A stretch of DNA of 64,000 nt from SHZL01 sp963708905 (GCA_963708905.1 CAVPUV010000012.1:44829-108828), one strand, 5' to 3'; positions 15,175 to 25,129 are shown, numbered from the stretch's first letter. Notes: a model not told the origin generated them from the letters alone. Program-made: numbers and translations.

Positions 15175-17161
15175 TCCGTCACCTCCCGAAGCAACCGCAT
15201 GATCTCTTCCTCCGCCTTCTTCAGCTCCGCGTCAATGACCTCCAGCGGCCGCGGCGGCGTGTACTTGTAGAAGTGGCGGTTGAAGTTGATCTCGTAGCCG
15301 ACCTTGTCCTTGGCGCGGTCCATCCAGGCGTCGGACACGTGCGGGCGCACCTCGCGCTCGAAGTAAGCATCGATATCGTCCTTGAGCGGCACGTTCTCGA
15401 AATCGCGCAGGTCAGCGTCGGGCTCATAGCCGTCGTTGCGCCCGCCCGTGGCGACCGGCTCGGCCTCGGGATCCTTCTGCGTGAAGACGCTGCGGAAGAG
15501 CTTCTGCTCGGTCGCCTTCCAGCGCGACTTGCGCGCGTGCAGGAGGTTCTCGATGCGGCTCCACACCGCATTCCAATCCCGCTGCGGCTCGCGGCCCAGT
15601 GCCTTGTCGATGGCCTGCACGTCATCGAGCAGGTGCGGGCAGGCGTCGAGGAAGCGGGCCTTGTCTTCCAGCGTCATCTGGTAGCGCAGGCGCAGGGGCC
15701 GCTCGACGGTGACGCGGGTGTAGCCGAAGTCGGCGTTGTCGAAGGTCTTGGACGTCTCGCCGTCGGTCTGCCGGCCGTAGAGCTTGACGATCTCGGCGAT
15801 CTGGCTGGCGGTGAGGTGCCGGCGCTTGTCGCCGAGGCTGCGCTTGTTGTCCTCGCTGCCGCCCGCGGTCCACACGTCGCGCGCATCGAGGAGCTGGATC
15901 TTGCCCTTGCGCCGCTTCTCCTTGCGGTTGGTGACGATCCAGACGTAGGTGCCGATGCCGGTGTTGTAGAACATCTGCTCCGGCAGGGCGATGATGGCTT
16001 CGAGCCAGTCGTTCTCGATGATCCACTTGCGGATGTCGCTCTCGCCCGAGCCCGCGCCGCCGGTGAAGAGCGGCGAGCCGCTGAAGACGATGGCGAGGCG
16101 CGAGCCGATGCTTGTGCTCCGCCGGGCGCACGGGCTCGCGCTTGTCCCACATGTGCTGCAGGAAGAGCAGCGAGCCGTCGTTCACGCGCGGCAGCCCGGC
16201 GCCGAAGCGGCCATCGAAGCCGCGCTTGTCGCGCTCCTGCTGGATCTCCTTCTGCTGCTTCTTCCAGTCCACGCCGAAGGGCGGGTTGGTGAGGAAGTAG
16301 TCGAAGGTCTCGGCCGCGAACTGGTCCTCGGTGAAACTGTCGCCGTAAGCGCACGTTGTTGCCGCCGCCGTTATGGTCCACCTGCTTCATCAGCATGTCG
16401 GACGCCGCGGTGGCGAAGGCGCGCTTGTTGTAGTCCTGCCCATAAACGTAGAGCCTGGCCGCGCCGTGGTGCTCGCGCAGGTAGTTCTGCGCCTCGGCCA
16501 GCATGCCGCCGGTGCCGCAGGCCGGGTCGAGCAGCTTGCGCACGGTGCCGGGCGTGGCGAGCAGCTTGTCGTCGTTGATGAACAGGATGCTCACCATCAG
16601 CCGGATGACTTCGCGCGGCGTGAAGTGGTCGCCCGCGGTCTCGTTGGCCAGTTCGTTGAAGCGCCGGATGAGGTTCTCGAAGATGAGCCCCATCTGCTCG
16701 TTCGGCACCGTGTTCGGGTGCAGGTCCACGTCGCAGAACTTGGAGACGACGAGGTAGAGCAGGTTCGCCTCGCGCATCCGCTCGATCTCGGCCTCGAACT
16801 CGAAGAAGTCGAAGATGTCGCGCACGTTCTTCGAGAAGCCCTTGATGTAACTGACGAGATGCTTGTCGATGTTATCGGGGTCGCCCTTGAGCTTTTCGAA
16901 GTCGAGCGGAGAGTGGTTGTGGAAGCGCTGGCCGGCGGCTTTGCTGAGGTTCGCGTCAAGCGCATCGCCTTCGAGCTTGCCACCCTTGCGCCTATGGAAT
17001 TCTGTCAGCACCTTCGCCTTGGTCGGCGCAAGCACGCAGTCGAAGCGGCGCAGCACCGTCATGGGCAGCATGACGCGCTCATACTGCGGCGGGCGGTAGG
17101 GTCCGCGCAGCAGGTCGGCGATCTGCCAGATCAGGTTCGAAAAGTAGTTGTGGTCAGGCAT
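15171..17161 (-). pseudogene. hsdM: Type I modification methylase hsdM with two frameshifts
   Basis: HsdM is the N6-adenine methylase of the type I complex. The gene reads in three frames. Segment 1 (17161 to about 16348) has the N-terminal helical domain and motif I DPACGTGGML. Segment 2 (about 16347 to 16109) has motif IV NPPFGVDW. Segment 3 (about 16107 to 15171) resumes with IVFSGSPLFTGG and runs to the stop. Removing one base at 16347/16348 and one at 16108 restores a continuous frame of 662 residues, a normal length. ATG at 17161 gives MPDHNYFSNLIWQIADLL. If the extra bases are real, the system cannot methylate; if they are read errors, the gene is intact. It is the first gene of the operon. 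Confidence 0.85.
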
Positions 17162-17712
17162 GAGCAGCCCCAGTGTAAGTCGTTGCGCATTCTGGGAAAA
17201 GCCGTGCCTCGATATCACAGAGCACGAATAATGGTCTCATCGCGTGAAACCATGGCTGCAATTGCAGTACGCTCAAACCCCTCATTGCCCAGATTACTCG
17301 ATTCCAGCATGACCGCTTGTGTTCACCCAGCTCTTTCGGCTGTCAGCCCCCGGCAGTGTTCGCTGAAAAGGCTGCCTGATATGATGAATTTCCCTCACCA
17401 AAACCAGATGGAGTACAGGGGGAAAGGTCACCGCGATCAGCGTTTACAGACTCAGGATGATGGCTGAGTCCTTCCGCAGGGTCCCGTATTGTTGCTGCGC
17501 CTCCTTTTGTGGCGCGTGGCGGTGTTCAGTTTAGGTGTAGTGCGGCTTGGGGGCAATTTCTCCCGGACAGTCGGCTCAGGAGCAGCTGCGCTGGATCCCA
17601 GGCGTTTGCTCCGCAAAGCCTGGGATGACGCCGGAAAATGATCTGCGCAAAGACCGGGATGACGTCGAAAAGAGCTGTGCAAAGCTTCGGACGCCTTTTT
17701 GGCAGTAGCGTT
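17162..17712. other. Non-coding gap upstream of hsdM with interspersed repeats
   Basis: No credible gene was found in this 551-bp gap. It should hold the hsdM promoter (minus strand), but no strong sigma-70 boxes could be assigned. The part from 17590 to 17670 contains GGATCCCAGGCG ... CGCAAAGCCTGGGATGACG and CAAAGACCGGGATGACG, members of the same 'GGGATGACG' repeat class as 285-580. The gap is the boundary between the restriction operon and the chromosomal tlpA-dsbD genes. Confidence 0.6.
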
Positions 17713-18285
17713 CTACGGCAACAACTCACCGATTTGACGCTGCAGTTCTTCATCCTTTAACTCGCCGAGGTGCGCCCAGCGGATGATGCCTTCACGGTCG
17801 ACCAGCACGCTATAGGGCAAGACCCCGCTCCGGTTGCCGTACAGCCGCACCACCGCCATCACATCGGTCGAGCCCACCAGGATGGGGTAGTCGACGCCGA
17901 GTTCGGCGGCGAATTCGCGCGCCTGTTGTACATCGTCCAGCGCGATGCCCACCACTTGAAACTCCTGCTCATCGAAGTCCTGTTGCAGATCGACCAGCAT
18001 CGGCATTTCTTCGCGGCAGGGTTTGCACCAGGTGGCCCAGAAATTGACCAGCACAACGCGGCCGTTGAAATCATCGGCGGAAATCTGCTCACCGCTGCCG
18101 GAGCCCAGGGTGTAGTCCGGCCGCCGCATGCCGATGAGGTCCGGGGCGATTTCCACAGGCGCGCTGGCGAAGGCCTGCTGGCCTTGAGACACGTTTTGCG
18201 TAAAAACCGAACGATAAGCCAGCGCGCCGCCGATGCTGGCCAGCAAGGCGATCGAGAGCAGCAGAATGATCTGGCGGGCGTTCAT
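17713..18285 (-). CDS. TlpA-family thiol-disulfide reductase
   Basis: A membrane-anchored periplasmic thioredoxin of 190 residues. An N-terminal hydrophobic helix (IILLLSIALLASIGGALA) is followed by a thioredoxin domain with the active site WATWCKPC and the cis-Pro region LPYSVLVDREG. Proteins of this type reduce periplasmic disulfides, for example in cytochrome c maturation, and receive electrons from DsbD. It lies 22 bases after dsbD on the same strand, which supports that partnership. ATG at 18285 is preferred over TTG at 18291. Confidence 0.9.
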   Translation of the reverse strand: MNARQIILLLSIALLASIGGALAYRSVFTQNVSQGQQAFASAPVEIAPDLIGMRRPDYTLGSGSGEQISADDFNGRVVLVNFWATWCKPCREEMPMLVDLQQDFDEQEFQVVGIALDDVQQAREFAAELGVDYPILVGSTDVMAVVRLYGNRSGVLPYSVLVDREGIIRWAHLGELKDEELQRQIGELLP

Positions 18286-18307
18286 CCGCAACCGGGAAAC
18301 ACCGCCA

Positions 18308-20717
18308 TCATTGCGCCGTGATGACGCTGATGAGATGCGCGCTGAATTCTTCCGGCGTGAAGTAGCCTACCAGCCGCCAGTCCTTCATCTCATTACCCTC
18401 ATGGTCGAAAAAGAGAATAGCCGGCGGCCCGATGATGCCATAGGCACGCAGCAGGGCCTGGTCGGTGGCGTCATTGGCCGTGACGTCGGCTTGCAGCGTC
18501 TGCAGCTGGCTGAGCAGGGACTGCACTTCGGGCTGGTGAAAGGTATTGCGTTCCATGCGCAGGCATTCCACACACCAGTCGGCGTAAAAATCCAGCATGG
18601 CGCCCTTGCCCTGCGCGTTGGCCTGGCTGACCGCGCTGTGCAGGTCGTCCAGTGACTTGATGCGGCGGAACGCCGCTGGTTCCGCTGCGGTCATGCCGCC
18701 GGCGCCGGGGCGCAAGCTCTGCAAGGGCCGCAGCCAGTAGTCTCCGCCGGCGGCGGCGCCGACCAGCTCCAGCGCGCCCAGCAGCAGTAATATCACGCCC
18801 AGGGCTTTCCACAGACGACGCCAGCCCGAGGCCCCCGCGGCGACGCGCTCCAGCCCGCCGAGGTAGACCCCGCAGGCAATGGCCAGCATGCCCCACAACA
18901 GCATGATGATGCCCCCCGGCAGGATCCGTTCCAGCATCCAGATGGCCAGCGCCAGCAAGCCGACGCCAAACACGGATTTGACCACGTCCATCCATGCACC
19001 GGCTCGCGGCACCAGCTTGCCCGCCGACACGCCGAACAGGATCAGCGGCACCCCCATACCCATGGACATGGCGAACAGGGCGGAACCACCCAGCAGCGCA
19101 TCGCCCGAGGCGCCGATCACGATCAGCGCAGCCATCAGCGGCGGCGCCACACAGGGGCCGACGATCAGCGCCGATAAAAAGCCCATGACGGCGACCCCCC
19201 ACAGGTGTCCGCCACGCTGCTGGTTGCTGGCCGCGGCCAGCCGGGTCTGCAGCCGGGCCGGCAATTGCAGCTCGAAAAAGCCGAACATGCTCAGGGCCAG
19301 CAGGACAAAGATCAACACGAAACCGCTGAGAATCCACGGATTCTGGAACACCGCCTGCAGGTTCTGGCCGAACAGCCCGGCCAGCACCCCGGCCACGGTA
19401 TAGGTCAACGCCATGGCCAGCACGTAGACCAGCGACATCCAGAAAGCCCGCAGCGTGGTCAGGCGTTCACCCTGCCCCATGATGATGCCGGAAAGAATGG
19501 GCAGCATCGGGAACACGCAGGGCGTGAAGGCCAGCAGGATGCCGGCGATGAAGAAAGCGAAGATCGCACTCGCAGGATGCTCGCCCAGCAGCCGCGCCAG
19601 ACGGTCCTGTTCACTGACCGGGGCAGCAGGCAACGCGCGTGCCTGCCGTAGCGCTGCCCGCCGCTGACGGTTCACCGATAGCGCTGGCCGCGGCCGGCAT
19701 TTCAAGACTGAGCACGCGGGACTGTGGCGGGTAGCAGATTTCACCGTCGCGGCAACCCTGGAAATCCGCCTGCAGCGAAATCGTGCTGGCCGGCCCGGCG
19801 GGGCGGTTCATCCGCACCGGTATTTCCACCTGGCCGTAAATGACCGGCACGTCGCCAAATTCCGGGTCGTTTTTGATCACTCCGTCCGGCAGACTGGCCT
19901 CGCGCACGGAAAAGCCGCTGGCATCCGCCACGCGAAAGGCGAACTTGTCCCGGTAGAGGTAATAGCCCGGTTGCGCGGTAAAGCGCACCAGCACCGTTTC
20001 CGCACTGAGTCCGATGGCTTCATAAACGAACGCGCTGTCCGCCGCCAGGGCGGGATCCTGCGCATCAACCCGTCCGAGGCCGGCCAAAGGGTCGTTGCCT
20101 GCTTTTATGAGCGGCGCGTCGATGGCGGCGTCCTGGCCCAGCTGTTCCGCCGGCGATGGCAGGTTTAACAGCTGATCCACGGCCTCAGTGCTGTCCGGCT
20201 CCACCGCTGCAACAGGCGGCAGCCCGACCAGCAACACCTGATCCGTCGGCGGATAGCACAGCACATTTTCCAGACAGCCTTGCGAGCGCACCTGCAACCG
20301 GAACCCGGAGATCCCCGGCTGGACCGAGCGGATGGGCAGGGTGACCGTCAAGTGTCCGTGATATTTCTCTACCTCTTCTCCGAGCAGTTCATCGAAGCTG
20401 ACAGTACCCTGCGGAATCTCGGGCTCACCGATCACGACTCCGGGCGTTTGCGCCGAGAACTGCAGGAAGCGATTTTTGTAGAGGTAATACCCCGGGGCGA
20501 TGTCCCAGCTGACTTCGACCCGGTTGCGGTCGGGTGCCTGAGCGGAAATGACGAACACATCGCCGAAATCACGCACATCCCCGGGTTCGATGGCCTGCAG
20601 GGCGCCAGCCATGAGCAGGGCGGCGGCCAGTAGCGCACAGCGCAGAAACAGATTTGGTTTCGGACTCGAGGAATTCATCAGAAGTCTGGGACCGGTTTGC
20701 AGTGGTGAAACATTCAT
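18308..20717 (-). pseudogene. dsbD: Thiol:disulfide interchange protein DsbD, frameshifted
   Basis: DsbD carries electrons from cytoplasmic thioredoxin to periplasmic proteins. The first frame (20717 to about 19620) encodes a signal peptide and two successive DsbD-alpha-like domains, each with a paired-cysteine motif (QGCLENVLCYPP and QGCRDGEICYPP). The second frame (about 19680 to 18308) encodes the membrane domain, with the cysteine segments FTPCVFPMLP and VGPCVAPPL, and a C-terminal thioredoxin domain with WCVEC. One base too many lies in the Ala/Gly-rich linker near 19620-19690; without it a continuous protein of about 802 residues results. ATG at 20678 is another possible start. Only one alpha domain is present in E. 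coli DsbD. Confidence 0.85.
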
Positions 20718-20889
20718 CGTCCTGCGCTGGTTCGTGTCAATGGCACATAGACCGGATTTCAGGCCCGACGTTCAAACAGGCAGCCGCAGCGGCCCCTCAT
20801 GCACGATGTCCACATGCAGCATGAAAATGCTGTTGGCCTTGTGGCTGGCTTGATTCACCGTAAGATTCAGCGCGCCCGCCAGGCTTCCA

Positions 20890-22905
20890 TCACAGCAGCG
20901 GCACGATCAGCAGAGCCACGATATTGATGATCTTGATCAAGGGATTGATGGCCGGGCCAGCGGTGTCCTTGTACGGATCGCCCACGGTATCGCCGGTCAC
21001 CGCCGCTGCATGTGCATCGGTTCCCTTGCCGCCGAAGTGACCATCCTCGATGTACTTCTTGGCATTATCCCAGGCGCCGCCACCGGTAGTCATCGAGATT
21101 GCCAGGAACAATCCGGTGACGATGGTGCCGACCAGCAGGCCGCCCAGGGCCTCCGGGCCCAACAGCATGCCGACGATGATCGGGATCAACAGCGGCAGCA
21201 GCGAAGGAACGATCATTTCCTTGATGGCGGCCTTGGTCAGCAGATCGACCGCGCGCGAATAGTCCGGCTTGGTCGTGCCTTCCATGATGCCGGCGATCTC
21301 GCAGAACTGGCGCCGCACCTCGGTCACCACCGCGCCGGCGGCACGGCCCACGGCCTCCATCGCCATGGAAGCAAACAGGTAGGGCACCAGGCCGCCGATG
21401 AACAGGCCGATGATGACGCGGTAATCGGACAAATCGAAGCGCAGTACGCCGAAACCCTCTTTCTCCAAGACGTGCGTGTAATCGGCAAACAACACCAGCG
21501 CAGCAAGACCGGCCGAGCCAATGGCGTAACCCTTGGTCACGGCTTTGGTGGTATTACCCACCGCGTCCAGCGCGTCTGTGGTCTTGCGCACATCGTCCGG
21601 CAAATTGGCCATTTCGGCGATGCCGCCGGCATTATCGGTAATCGGGCCGAAGGCATCCAGCGCCACGATCATGCCGGTCATTGACAGCATGGAAGTGGCC
21701 GCAATGGCAATGCCGTACAGCTCAGCCAGTTGATAAGCGCCCCAGATGGACGCGCACACGGCGATCACGGGCAGCGCGGTTGCTTTCATGGATACGCCCA
21801 ACCCGGCAATGATGTTGGTGGCGTGTCCGGTGGTCGAGGCTGCGGCCACTTTCTGTACCGGGCTGAACTCGGTGCCGGTGTAGTACTCGGTGATGACCAC
21901 CATGGCCGCGGTCAGGGCCAGGCCGATCAGGGCGGCGAAATAAAGATGGATTGAATCATCACCCATAAGGGTCATGGTCACAGGATAAAACGCCACTGCC
22001 GCCAGGATGCCGGATACGATCACGCCCTTGTACAGCGCATTCATGATCTTTCCACCCGTCTTGATGCGCACGAAGAAAGTGCCGAGGACCGAGGCCACAA
22101 TCGACAAAGCGCCCAGCACCATCGGGTAGATCACCGCGTTGACGCCCACACTTTCCACCATCAGGCTGCCCAGCAGCATGGTCGCCACCAGCGTTACCGC
22201 ATAGGTTTCGAACAGGTCGGCCGCCATGCCCGCGCAGTCCCCTACGTTATCGCCGACATTGTCCGCAATGACGCCCGGGTTGCGCGGATCGTCCTCGGGA
22301 ATTCCGGCTTCCACTTTGCCCACCAGGTCAGCGCCCACATCGGCGCCCTTGGTGAAAATACCACCGCCCAGACGGGCAAATATGGAGATCAGGGAACCGC
22401 CGAACGCCAGGCCGACCAGCGCATGCAATGCGTCCTGCTGTGACATTCCGGTTTTTTGCAGCACGGCGAAATAAGCCGCCACACCCAGCAAGCCAAGGCC
22501 AACCACCAGCAAACCCGTGATGGCGCCGCCACGAAAAGCGATATTGAGTGCAGGGCTGATGCCGCTGCGCGCCGCCTCGGCCGTGCGCACATTGGCGCGT
22601 ACCGAAACAAACATGCCGATATAGCCGGCCATGGCCGAGAACAGCGCTCCAATGGCGAAGCCAATCGCCGTGGGCCAGCCGAGCGCGAATCCGACCAGCA
22701 CGAACAGCGCCACACCGACGATGCCAATGGTCGTGTATTGACGGTTCATATAGGCGCCTGCACCCTCCTGGATGGCGGCTGCAATGCCTTGCATCTTTTC
22801 GTTACCCGCCGGTCTGCCCAGAATCCAGAAAACCATGATCAGGCCATAAACCACGGCCAACAAGGCAGCGCCAAGCGCCAGCCACAACGCCATGTCGTCA
22901 GTCAT
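20890..22905 (-). CDS. hppA: Membrane-bound proton-translocating pyrophosphatase
   Basis: This polytopic enzyme hydrolyses PPi and pumps protons across the membrane. The 671-residue protein has the catalytic signature DVGADLVGKVE, then DNVGDNVGDCAGM, and a C-terminal DTVGDPYKDTAGP. NTTKAVTKGYAIGS carries lysine at the position that is alanine in potassium-dependent members, so it should be potassium-independent. ATG at 22905 has GGAGGG at ideal spacing. A four-hairpin repeat begins 30 bases upstream. The neighbouring pfp gene uses PPi as phosphoryl donor, which suggests linked PPi metabolism. Confidence 0.96.
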   Translation of the reverse strand: MTDDMALWLALGAALLAVVYGLIMVFWILGRPAGNEKMQGIAAAIQEGAGAYMNRQYTTIGIVGVALFVLVGFALGWPTAIGFAIGALFSAMAGYIGMFVSVRANVRTAEAARSGISPALNIAFRGGAITGLLVVGLGLLGVAAYFAVLQKTGMSQQDALHALVGLAFGGSLISIFARLGGGIFTKGADVGADLVGKVEAGIPEDDPRNPGVIADNVGDNVGDCAGMAADLFETYAVTLVATMLLGSLMVESVGVNAVIYPMVLGALSIVASVLGTFFVRIKTGGKIMNALYKGVIVSGILAAVAFYPVTMTLMGDDSIHLYFAALIGLALTAAMVVITEYYTGTEFSPVQKVAAASTTGHATNIIAGLGVSMKATALPVIAVCASIWGAYQLAELYGIAIAATSMLSMTGMIVALDAFGPITDNAGGIAEMANLPDDVRKTTDALDAVGNTTKAVTKGYAIGSAGLAALVLFADYTHVLEKEGFGVLRFDLSDYRVIIGLFIGGLVPYLFASMAMEAVGRAAGAVVTEVRRQFCEIAGIMEGTTKPDYSRAVDLLTKAAIKEMIVPSLLPLLIPIIVGMLLGPEALGGLLVGTIVTGLFLAISMTTGGGAWDNAKKYIEDGHFGGKGTDAHAAAVTGDTVGDPYKDTAGPAINPLIKIINIVALLIVPLL

Positions 22906-22934
22906 CAGAAATTCCCTCCAAAACGCGCAAATTA

Positions 22935-23086
22935 GTGTCTGTCCATAAACGGGCATCCCAGCCCGTTATGGAATCGCGAAGCAAAAGCATGGTTTTGCTT
23001 CGCTCTCATTTTCAATGACTTACATCATTGAAAATGGCGGCACTTCCATGTGCCGCGTTAGCATTCATCTATTTCCGGATGCGCAC
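22935..23086. repeat. Four-hairpin repeat element, copy A
   Basis: A 152-bp element bounded by TA on each side. Four stem-loops follow one another: H1 CCATAAACGGGC/GCCCGTTATGG, H2 GCGAAGCAAAA/TTTTGCTTCGC, H3 CATTTTCAATGA/TCATTGAAAATG and H4 GCGGCAC/GTGCCGC. Close copies are at 33369-33531 and 43839-43990 (opposite orientation), with a diverged one around 27606. It lies between pfp and hppA, just upstream of the hppA ribosome-binding site, so it is probably transcribed in the 5' region of hppA. Confidence 0.85.
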
Positions 23087-23200
23087 TAAATAGAAAACCT
23101 GTGTTAAGCCTTCCCCGGCATGGTCCTCCCCAGGTCCAGTAACCGCCGGGCTGAAAAATCGCGCCATGGTAACAAAAAACGGGCTTGGGTGCTGATCCCC

Positions 23201-24460
23201 TTACGGCTCAAACTGCGGCAGCACCTGTTTTGCCAATACCTTCTTCAGCCGCACGTAGCGCGGCAGCCCGTGCCGGTCATAGGGCGGATAGGACTCGCCC
23301 CGAATCAATGGCTCGAGGTAGCGGCGGGCCGCTGGCGTGATGCCAAATCCGTCTGCGGTGATATAGTTCCTGGGCATGCGCTTTTCGCGATTGGCCACCC
23401 GACTCAGCGCCGCCTCTTCGATTTTCCAGCGGTAGGGCTGGTCCGATACCCGCTTGATCACCGGCATGACTCCATTCTTGCCCGCCAAAGCAAACTTTAC
23501 CGCCGCCGCTCCCACTGCATAAGCCTGCTCGACGTCCGTGGCCGATGCCACGTGCCGCGCCGAGCGTTGCAGGTAATCAGAGACCGCCCAGTGATACTTG
23601 TAGCCCAGTCCGGACTTGACGATTTCGGCTATGACCGGAGCCGCACCGCCCAGCTGGGCGTGACCAAAGGCATCCCGGGTTCCGGCCTCGGCCAGAAACT
23701 GGCCGGCGGCATTACGCACCCCTTCCGATACGACGACAGAGCAATAGCCATAATTCTCGACTGCGTGCTTGACCTTGGCCAGGAAGGCCGCTTGATCGAA
23801 TGGCACTTCAGGAAACAGGATCACATGCGGCGGGTCACCGGCCTTGCGCTGCGCCAGCCCGCCCGCCGCAGCAATCCAGCCGGCATGCCGGCCCATCACT
23901 TCAAGGATAAATACTTTGGTGGAACTGGAGGCCATGGACTCCACATCGAGACTGGCCTCCATGATGGACACTGCAACGTATTTGGCAACCGAACCGAAGC
24001 CGGGGCAGTTGTCCGTCAGCGGCAGATCATTATCGATGGTCTTGGGCACGCCGATGCATTGCAGCGGATAGCCCAGTTTCCTGCTGATCTGGGAGACCTT
24101 GTAAGCGGTATCCGCCGAATCGCCGCCGCCGTTGTAGAAAAAATAGCCGACCTGGTGCGCGCGCAGGACCTCCATCAGGCGCGCGTACTCGCGCCGGCTT
24201 TCCTCGATGCCTTTGAGCTTGTAACGGCAGGATCCAAAAGCGCCGCCCGGCGTGTGCCGCAAAGCAGCAATGTCGGCCTTGCTCTCGCGCGAAGTGTCAA
24301 TCAGCTGTTCCCGCAAAATGCCCAGGATGCCGTCTTTGCCGGCCAGCACCTTGCCGAATCTTTGTGGGTATTGGCGTGCGGTTTCGATGACGCCGCAGGC
24401 GGTGGCATTGATCACGGGAGTAACCCCCCCGGATTGTGCATAGAGAATATTTTGCTTCAT
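23201..24460 (-). CDS. pfp: PPi-dependent 6-phosphofructokinase
   Basis: This enzyme interconverts fructose 6-phosphate and fructose 1,6-bisphosphate in central carbon metabolism. The 419-residue protein has GGGDSADTA (111-119) and GVPKTIDNDLP (137-147). Asp114 in the first and Lys140 in the second are the residues that mark PPi rather than ATP use in this superfamily. MGRHAGWIAA is the substrate-binding segment. It is followed on the same strand by hppA. The pfp-hppA pairing is documented in Methylococcus-type methanotrophs, where the pump and the reversible kinase are thought to share a PPi pool. Confidence 0.93.
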   Translation of the reverse strand: MKQNILYAQSGGVTPVINATACGVIETARQYPQRFGKVLAGKDGILGILREQLIDTSRESKADIAALRHTPGGAFGSCRYKLKGIEESRREYARLMEVLRAHQVGYFFYNGGGDSADTAYKVSQISRKLGYPLQCIGVPKTIDNDLPLTDNCPGFGSVAKYVAVSIMEASLDVESMASSSTKVFILEVMGRHAGWIAAAGGLAQRKAGDPPHVILFPEVPFDQAAFLAKVKHAVENYGYCSVVVSEGVRNAAGQFLAEAGTRDAFGHAQLGGAAPVIAEIVKSGLGYKYHWAVSDYLQRSARHVASATDVEQAYAVGAAAVKFALAGKNGVMPVIKRVSDQPYRWKIEEAALSRVANREKRMPRNYITADGFGITPAARRYLEPLIRGESYPPYDRHGLPRYVRLKKVLAKQVLPQFEP

Positions 24461-24556
24461 GAAAGTGGACTCATCCGGGTGATGCGCTGTCGCATTGACT
24501 TGGCCATGGCTAGCGGTTAGCGTTAACGGCTTATTCTAGTGGACGAGAAGCCATTT

Positions 24557-25129
24557 ATGCGAATCGTGTTACTCGGCGCTCCGGGTTCCGGCAAAGGCAC
24601 GCAGGCAACGCTGTTGGCGCAACAGCTGGAGGTACCACATATTTCGACCGGCGCCCTGCTGCGCGCTGCCGTCAAGGCCGGAACCGATCTGGGGAAAATG
24701 GCCAAGGCGGTGATCGATCGCGGCGAGCTGGTTTCCGATGACATTATGCTGGGCCTGATCGAGGAGCGACTTGGCCAGCGGGACGTGCGCAACGGCTTTA
24801 TCCTGGATGGTTATCCGCGCAACATTACCCAGGCAAAAGCGCTGGACCGTCTGCTGGCTCGTCTGCAACAGCCTGTGGAAGAAGCTTTGCAGATCGATGT
24901 GGACGAGGAGCAGATCGTTGCGCGGATTGCCGGACGCGCCGCCCTGGAGGGCCGCACCGATGACAGCGAGGAAGTGGTGCGTAATCGCATGCGGGTTTAT
25001 GCCGCGCAGACCGCGCCAGTGGTCGATTACTATGCCAATAAGGGGGTTCTGACCCGAATTCTCGGAGAAGGCGCCATAGAGGACGTGTTTCAGCGCATCA
25101 GCGGCGTGCTGCGCGCCCACGCAAGCTGA
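24557..25129 (+). CDS. adk: Adenylate kinase
   Basis: Adk equilibrates ATP, AMP and ADP. The 190-residue protein has the P-loop GAPGSGKGTQ, the AMP-binding FILDGYPRN, and GRTDDSEEVVRNRM. The LID is short and lacks the zinc-type cysteines. ATG at 24557 fits the family start MRIVLLGAPG and has GAGAAG upstream. It diverges from pfp and begins a plus-strand group with a membrane protein, mpl and a LON-domain protein. Confidence 0.96.
   Translation: MRIVLLGAPGSGKGTQATLLAQQLEVPHISTGALLRAAVKAGTDLGKMAKAVIDRGELVSDDIMLGLIEERLGQRDVRNGFILDGYPRNITQAKALDRLLARLQQPVEEALQIDVDEEQIVARIAGRAALEGRTDDSEEVVRNRMRVYAAQTAPVVDYYANKGVLTRILGEGAIEDVFQRISGVLRAHAS

Noticed and set aside
15159..17467. Long plus-strand frames opposite hsdM/hsdS
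   Set aside because: Low-complexity Arg/Ala/Val-rich translations antisense to hsdM; no recognisable domain.
18308..20717. Two separate genes (N- and C-terminal DsbD proteins)
   Set aside because: The second frame has no good start and opens inside the linker; one-base correction gives a single continuous DsbD.
20718..20889. Small gene between hppA and dsbD on the minus strand
   Set aside because: An open stretch without a start codon exists, but there is no family resemblance and no ribosome-binding site.
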